From: Candidatus Bathyarchaeia archaeon
GTDB lineage: Archaea > Thermoproteota > Bathyarchaeia > Hecatellales > Hecatellaceae
DNA: 51,695 nt
Direction of reading: 5' to 3'
Assembly: GCA_038883335.1 (NCBI GenBank)
Contig: JAVZMI010000001.1
Location: 1 to 51,695 of the forward strand
In this document: positions 16,600 through 24,048 of the stretch, piece by piece
How the letters are laid out: each line of letters opens with the position of its first letter
Numbering within the stretch: the first letter of the stretch is position 1
Position numbers and translations under genes: made by a program
Notes under the pieces: model-generated
Told to the model about the DNA's origin: nothing
What the model saw: the letters and a program-made list of their open reading frames with translations, nothing else
Database searches by the model: none

Positions 16600-17778
16600 A
16601 TGGTTGGAGCGCCATTAGCGGCCATAGTCTCAGCGGGTTCATCTAAATTTGGTGCTCTGGAGGGGAGGCTAGGTAGGGAGATCTTCGCGGAGGCAGCTCT
16701 AGAGGCTTACGAGAGATGCCCGAATCTAGACCCTAAGAAAGATATTAACGCATTCTTTCTAGGTCAATTCTTAGGAAGCAGCCTCGAACATCAATCCCAC
16801 AACGCCCCAGTAGCTGCGGGGTGGGCTGGGCTTGCTCAGATAGCCGCTACAAGGGTTGAGGCTGCTTGTGCCTCCTCAGCTGCAGCATTGAGGTGTGGAG
16901 TCATCGCAGTGGCATCAGGTCTTTTCGACGTGGTAATGGTGGGGGGTATCGAGAAGATGACACATAGGGAGACCGCCGAGGTAACTGAGTCGCTGGCCAT
17001 GGCTGCAGATTACCCCTTCGAGCAGTGGCAAGGGTTAACTTTCCCAGGCCTATTTGCTCTTATGGCCACTGCGCATATGGATAAGTATGGCACGACGGAA
17101 GAGCAGATGGCTAAGGTGGCGGTGAAGAACCACCGTAACGGAGCCAAGAATCCCAAAGCCCATCTGCAGAAGGAGATCACATTAGAGAAAGCCTTATCTT
17201 CGAAGGTGGTGGCTTGGCCGCTCAAACTTTATGACTGTTCTTTGATAACTGACGGGGCCAGTTGTCTCATCCTCACTAAACCTGAGTTGGCTAGGAAGTA
17301 CACCGATACTCCAGTCTACATAGTCGGCACAGGTCAAGCCAGCGACACTATAGGTCTCTATGAGAGGGAGGATCTCACCACCCTCAGGGCGGCCTCGTTG
17401 GCAGCACGCCAAGCCTACCAGATGGCTGGCCTCACGCCAAAGGATATCGATGTAGCCGAAGTTCACGACTGCTTCACGATCGCCGAACTGATCGCCTACG
17501 AGGATCTAGGTTTTTGTGGGCGTGGCGAGGGAGGCCGCCTAGTGGACGAGGGTGTCACTGAGCATGGAGGGAAGCTTCCTGTTAACATGAGTGGGGGGCT
17601 GAAGTCTAAGGGGCACCCTGTTGGAGCCACTGGTGTGTCTCAAGCTTACGAGATCTATCTCCAGTTGACGAGCCAAGCAGGTAATAGGCAAGTGGAGGGG
17701 GCGGAGATTGGTCTAACTCACTGTGTGGGAGGGAGTGGGGCATCCGCAGTAGTTCACATATACAGGAGGGTTGCCTGA
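16600..17778 (+). CDS. Acetyl-CoA acetyltransferase (SCP2-type archaeal thiolase)
   Basis: 392-residue thiolase that likely condenses two acetyl-CoA to acetoacetyl-CoA, the first step of archaeal mevalonate synthesis. The catalytic acyl-accepting Cys lies in EAACASSAAALRCG (about residue 89), the His in VHDCFTIAE and GHPVGATGVSQ, and the second Cys in LTHCVGGSG near the end. A strong GGAGGAGG ribosome-binding site precedes the ATG. It overlaps the DUF35 partner gene by 8 bases. In archaea these two proteins normally form a complex with HMG-CoA synthase encoded beside them; no HMG-CoA synthase gene is adjacent here. Confidence 0.92.
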   Translation: MVGAPLAAIVSAGSSKFGALEGRLGREIFAEAALEAYERCPNLDPKKDINAFFLGQFLGSSLEHQSHNAPVAAGWAGLAQIAATRVEAACASSAAALRCGVIAVASGLFDVVMVGGIEKMTHRETAEVTESLAMAADYPFEQWQGLTFPGLFALMATAHMDKYGTTEEQMAKVAVKNHRNGAKNPKAHLQKEITLEKALSSKVVAWPLKLYDCSLITDGASCLILTKPELARKYTDTPVYIVGTGQASDTIGLYEREDLTTLRAASLAARQAYQMAGLTPKDIDVAEVHDCFTIAELIAYEDLGFCGRGEGGRLVDEGVTEHGGKLPVNMSGGLKSKGHPVGATGVSQAYEIYLQLTSQAGNRQVEGAEIGLTHCVGGSGASAVVHIYRRVA

Positions 17779-18205
17779 AGTGGCTTCGTCCCATAACACT
17801 ATAGAGAGTTTCTATAAGGCCATAGCTGAAGGGAAGCTTGTGGCTGGCAAGTGTAGAGTGTGCAATAAACTTCTAGTTCCACCAAGACCCCTCTGTCCTC
17901 ACTGCTATTCCTCAAACTTTGAGGAGGTCGTGCTCAAGGGTAAAGGTAAACTTTTATCGTACACAATAATCCATGTTGCGCCTCCGCAATTTCGAGCTAT
18001 GGCGCCTTACACGGTGGGTATTGTAGAGTTAGAGGAAGGCCCCCGAATACTAGGCGTCATCCATTCCCCGAGTGGCAGACCCTTAAAAATCGGGCAGGAG
18101 ATGACCGTGAGCTTCGATACCAATGTCCACCCCACATGGCCGAAGTGGCCGCGATACTTCTTCAAGCCCGCGGAGGATGTTGATTCAAAATCTTGGACGA
18201 GCTGA
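17771..18205 (+). CDS. DUF35 OB-fold/zinc-ribbon thiolase partner
   Basis: 144-residue DUF35 protein. The N-terminal rubredoxin-like zinc ribbon has C-x2-C (GKCRVCNKLL) and C-x2-C (PLCPHCYSS) at about residues 26-46; the rest is an OB fold (GKGKLLSYTIIHVAPPQFRAMAPYTVGIVELEEGPRILG). In the archaeal thiolase/HMG-CoA synthase complex this protein bridges the two enzymes and forms the shared CoA-intermediate channel. Start overlaps the thiolase stop by 8 bases, so translation is coupled. The substrate of this particular pair is inferred from the family. Confidence 0.92.
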   Translation: MPEVASSHNTIESFYKAIAEGKLVAGKCRVCNKLLVPPRPLCPHCYSSNFEEVVLKGKGKLLSYTIIHVAPPQFRAMAPYTVGIVELEEGPRILGVIHSPSGRPLKIGQEMTVSFDTNVHPTWPKWPRYFFKPAEDVDSKSWTS

Positions 18206-18439
18206 ACTCATAAATTTAATGATTTTATCGCCCAAACTTGGCTGGTTACTGTAAAGGCGCAAGTCTCCTCGCAGCTCAGCCTATAAGGGATTCTCCTTCG
18301 AAAGCGGAAGTGATGCTTTTGCGTCTATGTTTACCATACACCGTAGTCGTGAGCTTACCCTAAGCTTCGGTGTTTGAGAATCAAAGAGCGTCACATGTAA
18401 TACCATTCGTCGAATCTAGTCGTCCTCTCTCAAGGTGGC
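18206..18439. other. Convergent intergenic region
   Basis: 234 bases between the convergent DUF35 gene and the dehydrogenase beta gene. I found no open reading frame of note, no tRNA cloverleaf and no repeat; it presumably holds the 3' ends of both transcripts. Confidence 0.4.
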
Positions 18440-19585
18440 CTAATGGAAAACTGTATTCTCAGGTAGTAATCTGTCTTCCTTGAATCTGTTAAGGTTATAG
18501 GGCTCTATGGGGATGCTTGTCTTACCAGTCGTTATCCATTCTGCCACTAGCTTCCCAATAATAGGCGCCAAAGTGAAACCGTAACCATTGAAGCCATTGG
18601 CTTGGACAAACCCTTCAACCTCATCAACAGGGCCGATAATCGGGCTGCCGTCTGGGGTTACGTCGAAGTAGCCAACCCACTGGCGTATCATGTTAAGAAA
18701 CTGCATCCGCGGTATGAGCTTGACTATCTTTTTGGAAAAGGCTTCAAGGAAGCTCAGACTGGATTGTAATGTTACATCGTGTAGCTTCTCGTCAACAGCC
18801 ATTCCGCCCATCAATTCCCCCCTCAGAGTCTGAGTGAGGAAAAGGTGCTCATTCAACGAGAGGATTCTAGGATCTAGGAAATATTTCAGAGACTCGGTTA
18901 CCATTGCCTCAACCCTACGTAGCTTGATCGGAAGTTCAATGCCAGCCATCTTTGCCACATCGCTAGAAAACATCCCCGCGGCATTGACGACTACTTCAGT
19001 CTCGACATCACCCCTATCAGTAATTACAGACCTAACCTTTCCGCCCTCCACCTCTATCGCTTTCACCTCCGTGTAGGTGTTTATCTCGACGCCAAGTCTT
19101 TTAGCGGCTCTTTCATATGCCCAGACGACAGCGTCGTGGTGAGCTTTGCAGTCAGTTGGGTCGTAGGAGGCATTAATTACAGCCTCTCCATTTATGCACG
19201 GGACTAGTTCCCTCACTTCCCCCGGAGTGAGGAGGCGACTGTTAACTCCTAATGAGTTCTGCGTTGCGACATTATCTCTAAGGATTCTAGCCTCCCTCTC
19301 CGTGGTTGCGATTATGAGGCCGCCCCCTCGCACATAAAGTATATTGAAGCTTAACTCCTTTGATAGGTTCTCGTAGATCTTTTTGCTCTCCTTGGCTAGG
19401 GCGATGTTCTCCTTCGCGCCGAGCTGGTCTGTAATGCCGCAGGCATTCCGAGTTGAGGCGCCGCTGCCCACATACCGTCTCTCTAAGACTGCAACCTTCT
19501 TCACGTCCCTTTTTGCTAAGTTGTAGGCTGTGGAGAGGCCTACTACACCACCCCCCACCACAACGACATCAGCCTTCCCCATCAC
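18440..19585 (-). CDS. FAD-dependent dehydrogenase beta subunit (DAO family, PdhB-like)
   Basis: 381-residue DAO-family flavoprotein, probably the catalytic subunit of the four-gene complex. The FAD-binding motif VVVGGGVVGLSTAYNL is at residues 7-22, TRNACGI follows at the substrate side, and the C terminus has the conserved PDGSPIIGPVDEVEGFVQANGFNGYGFTLAP. Size and order match the beta subunit of hyperthermophile dye-linked L-proline dehydrogenase; sarcosine, glycerol-3-phosphate, D-amino acid or opine oxidation are alternatives from the same fold. Its start overlaps the gamma gene by 4 bases. Last gene of the operon. Confidence 0.82.
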   Translation of the reverse strand: MMGKADVVVVGGGVVGLSTAYNLAKRDVKKVAVLERRYVGSGASTRNACGITDQLGAKENIALAKESKKIYENLSKELSFNILYVRGGGLIIATTEREARILRDNVATQNSLGVNSRLLTPGEVRELVPCINGEAVINASYDPTDCKAHHDAVVWAYERAAKRLGVEINTYTEVKAIEVEGGKVRSVITDRGDVETEVVVNAAGMFSSDVAKMAGIELPIKLRRVEAMVTESLKYFLDPRILSLNEHLFLTQTLRGELMGGMAVDEKLHDVTLQSSLSFLEAFSKKIVKLIPRMQFLNMIRQWVGYFDVTPDGSPIIGPVDEVEGFVQANGFNGYGFTLAPIIGKLVAEWITTGKTSIPIEPYNLNRFKEDRLLPENTVFH

Positions 19586-19857
19586 TTCGACTCACCAGCC
19601 AAGGCTCCGATCAAAACAGGCCTATTTGGCGGCCTAGCAGTTGTTATACGCATCTCATCCATCTTAAGCCCCTTCTCAGCAGCCAAGATTCTGAGGAGGT
19701 GTAGCAGACAGAATTTCCCTTGGCATGGTCCTGTCGTAGCGCCGGTATAACGTTTTAGAGTCTCAATGTCGTCGAATCCCAGTCTTATGGCGTCTCTTAT
19801 TTCATCTTCGCTTATGTCCTCACACAAGCAGACTACTTTCCTCTCTTTCATGCTCAC
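19582..19857 (-). CDS. BFD-like [2Fe-2S] small subunit of dehydrogenase complex
   Basis: 91-residue protein of the BFD-like (2Fe-2S) family. Cysteines CLCEDI (C-x-C) near residue 10 and TGPCQGKFC (C-x4-C) near residue 45 are the four likely cluster ligands, in the usual spacing. In the multi-subunit proline-dehydrogenase-type complexes this small subunit carries electrons between flavin subunits. It is placed between the 4Fe-4S subunit gene (1-base gap) and the DAO subunit gene (4-base overlap). Confidence 0.85.
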   Translation of the reverse strand: MSMKERKVVCLCEDISEDEIRDAIRLGFDDIETLKRYTGATTGPCQGKFCLLHLLRILAAEKGLKMDEMRITTARPPNRPVLIGALAGESK

Positions 19858-19858
19858 C

Positions 19859-20347
19859 CTACTCCTCTATGAATCGCACCTCAAAACCTATTTTGGGATC
19901 TACCTCAACCGTCACGTAGGTTGATTTTGTCGTCCCCTTGAGCGTGAAGACCCTAACAACCTTTGCCTCGCCAATAACGTTACCCTCCCTATCTAGCGCC
20001 TTTACGAGGTCTCCACTCTTTAGTGAGGTTAGAAGCTCGTAGGGGATTGTGACGAGAATTTTCCCAGTCTCACTGAGTCCCATCATGAAGATAGCTAGAC
20101 CTGGGCAGGCGTCCATACATTTAGAGCATCCTATACACTTCTCTAGATCAAGTCTTGGAACATCACATATGCGCTCCATCTTGACGGCTTTCTGCTGGCA
20201 AGCGTGGAGGCACGCATCACACGGTATACTTTGGGGGCACTCAATTACGGCAACCCACCCCCTCTTCAGCCTCTCGAGCGTAGGAGTGTCCAACAGCTCC
20301 TTAGAGGTGATGGCTCCTCGCTTCATGTATTCGCCCAATACAGTCAC
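19859..20347 (-). CDS. 4Fe-4S ferredoxin-type subunit of dehydrogenase complex
   Basis: 162-residue iron-sulfur protein. Two ferredoxin motifs are visible: CPQSIPCDACLHACQQKAV (residues about 38-56) and CIGCSKCMDACPGLAIF (about 71-87). The C-terminal half is a beta-rich domain (ILVTIPYELLTSLKSGDLVKALDREG). This corresponds to the about 19-kDa iron-sulfur subunit in the alpha-beta-gamma-delta proline dehydrogenases of Thermococcales. Overlaps the alpha gene by 4 bases (ATGA type). Confidence 0.85.
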   Translation of the reverse strand: MTVLGEYMKRGAITSKELLDTPTLERLKRGWVAVIECPQSIPCDACLHACQQKAVKMERICDVPRLDLEKCIGCSKCMDACPGLAIFMMGLSETGKILVTIPYELLTSLKSGDLVKALDREGNVIGEAKVVRVFTLKGTTKSTYVTVEVDPKIGFEVRFIEE

Positions 20348-21948
20348 CTCTTGAGCTTGACCTTCTTCTTGCCTTCCATGATCCTCTCCCCTATGGGATT
20401 ACGTCTGAAATCCTCCAAATCCTTCACGAACTTTGAGCGTAGCTGCTCCACCTCTTCGCCTCCTCTGGATAAGCTTAACACAGCTGAGAGACCCGCTATC
20501 CTCCCACCTAATATCGCGGCGGTGGCTTCTTCTACACCAGAGGTGTCACCAGCCACATAGAGGCCCTCCTGCGATGTCTCCATGAACTCGTTTTGGTAGG
20601 GAACTATCCCTCCAAGCTCAGGAACGTATCGAAGGTCGCAGCCAGCTTGGTACAGAAACTCGAAGCTTGGGCTGAGCCCGACGGCTACACAAATGAAGTC
20701 ACATTCTACTCTCTTCTCGCTGCCTGCGATAGGCTTCCACTTCTCGTCAAGCTGGGCTACTACAGCACCCTCCACCTTCTCCCGTCCCAAAGCCCTTAGA
20801 ATGGTGTGGCTTGTGTAGATTGGCACCTTCATCCTTCTGACCTTGGCTGCGTGGACAAAGTAGCCTCCTATCCTTGGCATAGCCTCCACAATCGCCGAGA
20901 CTTTGACACCAGCCTGGAGAAGTTGGTAAGCTAAGATTAGTCCCACATTCCCAGCCCCAATTATCAAACCATTACTCCCAGGCCTTATTCCGTGAACATT
21001 CATTAAAGTCTGAACACCACCAGCCCCCATGATCCCTGGGAGGTCATTATTCTCGAAGATTAGTGTCCGCTCGTAGGCACCTGTCGCCACGACGATTCTC
21101 TTAGCTTTAACCTTCACGAGGCGCTCCTGGCAGAATCCGCTCTTCTGAACCACCCCTACAACTCTGCCGGGGTAGATCCCTATCGCCGTAGAGTTCAGAA
21201 GAACCTCAACTTTGCCAGCCTCCTTGAGGTCTCTCTCTAACATGCGGCCGATCTCGAAGCCCCTTGTCCCAGCGTAATACTCCTTCGACCCAAAGAAGCG
21301 GTGCGTCTGTTTAACGAGCTGCCCCCCCAAGGTAGGATTTTCATCTATTAGCACCACGTTCAGCCCTAATCTGGCACCGTAGATTGCAGCCGAGAGGCCG
21401 GCGGGGCCGCCGCCTATCACTGCAAGATCCGTCTCCCTAGATTCGGATTGTTGGAAGTTACCAGACGGTGTGTTCGGATTTGGGAATTCACCGAAGCCAA
21501 CCGTCGACTTGATAACCTTCTGAATTAATCTCCACCCAAGCTTAGAGCCCGTTAACATGTGATATTGGGAACCAGCGTAGAGTAGAGGTTTGAACCTGTC
21601 AGCCAAGATAAGTATGTTCTCTAAAACCGATTTACGCGCCCTCTGCGTCTCGACGACCATTCCATCCTTCACCTGAGTCACGCAAGTCTTGACGTTAGGC
21701 ACCCCATTTACCCGCATAAGGCAAGAAGAACACTTCCCTATGGCGCAGAAGAATCCCTTTGGCCTGTGATATTTCAAACTGTGGGTAAGTATCCTGACAC
21801 CTTCGGCGTAGAGGGCTGCAGCTATAGGTTCGCCCTCATACGCTATTACCTCTCTACCATTGAAGGTTATCTTGACCTCTTTGCCTCTCTTGAAGGTTAG
21901 GATTGGGTGCTCTTTTATCCGGCTCTCCAAACCGTATCTACTCCGCAT
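20344..21948 (-). CDS. NAD(P)/FAD oxidoreductase alpha subunit with N-terminal [2Fe-2S] domain
   Basis: 534-residue first subunit of the complex. Residues about 20-110 are a sarcosine-oxidase-alpha-like [2Fe-2S] domain (GKEVKITFNGREVIAYEGEPIAAAL, then CAIGKCSSCLMRVNG and KTC). Residues about 170-480 are a two-dinucleotide-binding oxidoreductase: FAD site LAVIGGGPAGLSAAIYGARLG, NAD-type site GLIIGAGNVGLILAYQ, and the late VAGDTSGVEEATAAILGG. It probably passes electrons from the DAO subunit onward. An A/T-rich box near 21973-21983 lies about 28 bases before the ATG. Related proteins are called HcnA/HcnB, opine oxidase or proline dehydrogenase alpha; substrate not decidable here. Confidence 0.85.
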   Translation of the reverse strand: MRSRYGLESRIKEHPILTFKRGKEVKITFNGREVIAYEGEPIAAALYAEGVRILTHSLKYHRPKGFFCAIGKCSSCLMRVNGVPNVKTCVTQVKDGMVVETQRARKSVLENILILADRFKPLLYAGSQYHMLTGSKLGWRLIQKVIKSTVGFGEFPNPNTPSGNFQQSESRETDLAVIGGGPAGLSAAIYGARLGLNVVLIDENPTLGGQLVKQTHRFFGSKEYYAGTRGFEIGRMLERDLKEAGKVEVLLNSTAIGIYPGRVVGVVQKSGFCQERLVKVKAKRIVVATGAYERTLIFENNDLPGIMGAGGVQTLMNVHGIRPGSNGLIIGAGNVGLILAYQLLQAGVKVSAIVEAMPRIGGYFVHAAKVRRMKVPIYTSHTILRALGREKVEGAVVAQLDEKWKPIAGSEKRVECDFICVAVGLSPSFEFLYQAGCDLRYVPELGGIVPYQNEFMETSQEGLYVAGDTSGVEEATAAILGGRIAGLSAVLSLSRGGEEVEQLRSKFVKDLEDFRRNPIGERIMEGKKKVKLKR

Positions 21949-22164
21949 TTTTGTCGATGAGCAAACTTTTAATCATCCCCAATAAAAACTTGAAGATACT
22001 AATATATTCTTCCATTACTTTTCATTATAACACCAACTTTTGCAAGTTTTCATAAACCGCCTGAGCGACCGAGCCATAACCTCGCCCAATCCTTAAACTC
22101 TGCAGCCACCTCAAAGTTATCAACAGTATCATCTGCTACCTACCCAGCTTCTAAAATGGGCCCC
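21949..22164. other. Intergenic region upstream of dehydrogenase operon
   Basis: 216 AT-rich bases between the trm5-like stop and the dehydrogenase alpha start. It holds the presumed promoter of the dehydrogenase operon (A/T box around 21973-21983, read on the minus strand). I saw no additional gene or structured RNA. Confidence 0.35.
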
Positions 22165-23055
22165 CTAGCCTCTATGCCGTACAGATAATCCCTGACTTTT
22201 GCAGCATTTTATGTCAAGGGCGACCTGATACCAGCCTGGCCCCACAGATCTAACTGTTCTCCATCCTTCAAGCAAGGGTGTGCCTCCCAATCCACGTAGC
22301 TTAGAGATAACAGCTTCGATTAGAGGCTTTGGGTAGCTGTGAGAGTCACATGTCTTCACGAAGTCGTAGTAGTGGAGGGTGCCCCTTCCACCACTAAGAG
22401 CTGAGAGGGCCACATCTAAGTACTCATACGCTTTCTCGGGGAGGGGTAGAAGAACCCTGTCGGCGGGGCCAATTACATGTTGGGAGACTATCTCCTTAGC
22501 ATCCCCTAGAATAGGGATTACCACGTCCTCAACCTTATTCAGCCTAATATTTTGATTTAGATATTCTATTGCGGTGGGGTTTAAATCAATCGAGTAAACC
22601 TTGGCTGGCTTGGCCAATTTTGCTATTAGGATGGAGAAGCAGCCTACGCCTGCGAACATGTTCAAGACGGTCTCTCCAGGTTTGACAAGCTCAGCCACAC
22701 GTTTTCTCTCAAACTGGAGCCTCGGGGAGAAGTAAGCCTTAGTTAAATCTATCATAAACTGACAGCCATGCTCACGGTGAACAGTTTCAGTACGTCGCTC
22801 ACCTGCCACCCAGCTGAGGCCTCGTAGGCGGAATTCCCCACGTACAGGACTTGTCTGCTTCAGGACGACTTTGATATGGCGGTTCCAGCTCATGATGGCT
22901 TCGGCGATCACACTCTGTTTTCCTGTTAGCGCCTCTGGGAGCTTCAATATGGCTATATCACCAATAATCTCGAGGGATGACCTTAAACAGTTCAGTTCTT
23001 CGAGTGTAAGTGTTCCTCTTAAGTAGTCCTTGAAGCTCCTCCTAGAGGGCATCAT
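22165..23055 (-). CDS. Trm5/Tyw2-family tRNA methyltransferase
   Basis: 296-residue class I methyltransferase of the Met_10 family, which methylates G37 of tRNA or acts in wyosine synthesis. N-terminal part: IGDIAILKLPEALTGKQSVIAEAIMSWNRHIKVVLKQTSPVRGEFRLRGL; the catalytic domain has HREHGCQFMIDLTKAYFSPRLQFERKRV, SAM motif VLNMFAGVGCFSILIA and the DLNPTAIEYLNQNIRLN segment. The catalytic-loop motif that reads NLP in typical Trm5 is PLP here (VLLPLPEKAYEYL), a substitution of a usually conserved Asn. Stand-alone gene on the minus strand. G37-N1 methylation is the most likely role, with moderate certainty. Confidence 0.87.
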   Translation of the reverse strand: MMPSRRSFKDYLRGTLTLEELNCLRSSLEIIGDIAILKLPEALTGKQSVIAEAIMSWNRHIKVVLKQTSPVRGEFRLRGLSWVAGERRTETVHREHGCQFMIDLTKAYFSPRLQFERKRVAELVKPGETVLNMFAGVGCFSILIAKLAKPAKVYSIDLNPTAIEYLNQNIRLNKVEDVVIPILGDAKEIVSQHVIGPADRVLLPLPEKAYEYLDVALSALSGGRGTLHYYDFVKTCDSHSYPKPLIEAVISKLRGLGGTPLLEGWRTVRSVGPGWYQVALDIKCCKSQGLSVRHRG

Positions 23056-23154
23056 CTGCGTATCTGGAGTTTCACACTCTTAAGCACACTAAAAACTCAA
23101 CGGTTGCTTGGTAGTGGAAGGAAATGGCGGTGTACTATCCGTCGTTTATTTTTT

Positions 23155-24048
23155 CTAGGGTGAGTCGCAGGTCTTCCGCCAGGGATCCCTCCTATAGAGT
23201 TCACTCCTCCTTGCTTCTAGCATATCCGGTGTGATGCCTATATACTCCGCCGCAGTGACAACTTTCACGCCTCTCTCAGCCCCAACCTTGAATACTTTCT
23301 CTACTCGTTCCCTCCAGTTGAGGTCTCTGAGCATGTGGTGATCCACCACCAATGTCTCCAACGGGCACACCTTCACGATCTTCACCATATTCTCAACCGA
23401 GGCTTCAAGGTCTTCGAAACTGTAACGGTAGCCTGCCATATAACTCATGGGGCCGTCGAGTATGAGAAGGTCTGGTTTATTTTGCAAGATGAATCTAACC
23501 TGATCCTTCTGGCTGGGGCCCTCTACGTCAGAGGAGTGTATGAACTTCACTCCTCCCTCATCCACCAGAACCTCAACCACATAGCCGAGCCTCGAACTAG
23601 TGCCATGGAAGACTGGCTGTGAAAACCTGATCAAGGTTCGCCCGAAAGTGAAATCGCATCCATCGCAATATGCCAGTTTGGCTGGAGGGAACTTCTTCAG
23701 CTGCCCAAGAAAATATGCAGCCCTGACTTTCTGGCTGTTGTTTATCTTCTCCGTCGGATGCTTGACTAATACAATTTTACCGCCGTAGACTTCCACATGG
23801 TCGTCTGGGTTATAATGGTCATAGTGGTAATGAGTGACTATTAGAACTTGGGTGCTTCTCGCCAACTCAACGATTTGTCTCCAATGTGAGGCGAGGCGGT
23901 CCCACTCGAGCTCGTGTGGCGGCAATCCATAACGCATCGGCCCCAAGGCTGCACCTGGGTCTATGAGTAACCTAGTATCCTTGGTCTCGACAAGGGTGCA
24001 CATGCTTCGTGTGCCCAAGGAGTCGAATGCTATAGGAGTTACCTTCAA
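23155..24048 (-). CDS. UPF0282 metallo-beta-lactamase-fold hydrolase
   Basis: 297-residue member of UPF0282, an archaeal MBL-fold family of unknown substrate. Opening FDSLGTRSMCTLVETKDTRLLIDPGAALGPMRYGLPPH is the family signature; the metal-binding motif is THYHYDHYNPDDH near residue 77, with later HGTSSRLGY, SSDVEGP and VVDHHMLRD providing the other ligands. The start overlaps the pyrG stop by 4 bases, so it is co-translated with CTP synthase. That link is positional only; I have no evidence for a nucleotide substrate. Confidence 0.88.
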   Translation of the reverse strand: MKVTPIAFDSLGTRSMCTLVETKDTRLLIDPGAALGPMRYGLPPHELEWDRLASHWRQIVELARSTQVLIVTHYHYDHYNPDDHVEVYGGKIVLVKHPTEKINNSQKVRAAYFLGQLKKFPPAKLAYCDGCDFTFGRTLIRFSQPVFHGTSSRLGYVVEVLVDEGGVKFIHSSDVEGPSQKDQVRFILQNKPDLLILDGPMSYMAGYRYSFEDLEASVENMVKIVKVCPLETLVVDHHMLRDLNWRERVEKVFKVGAERGVKVVTAAEYIGITPDMLEARRSELYRRDPWRKTCDSP

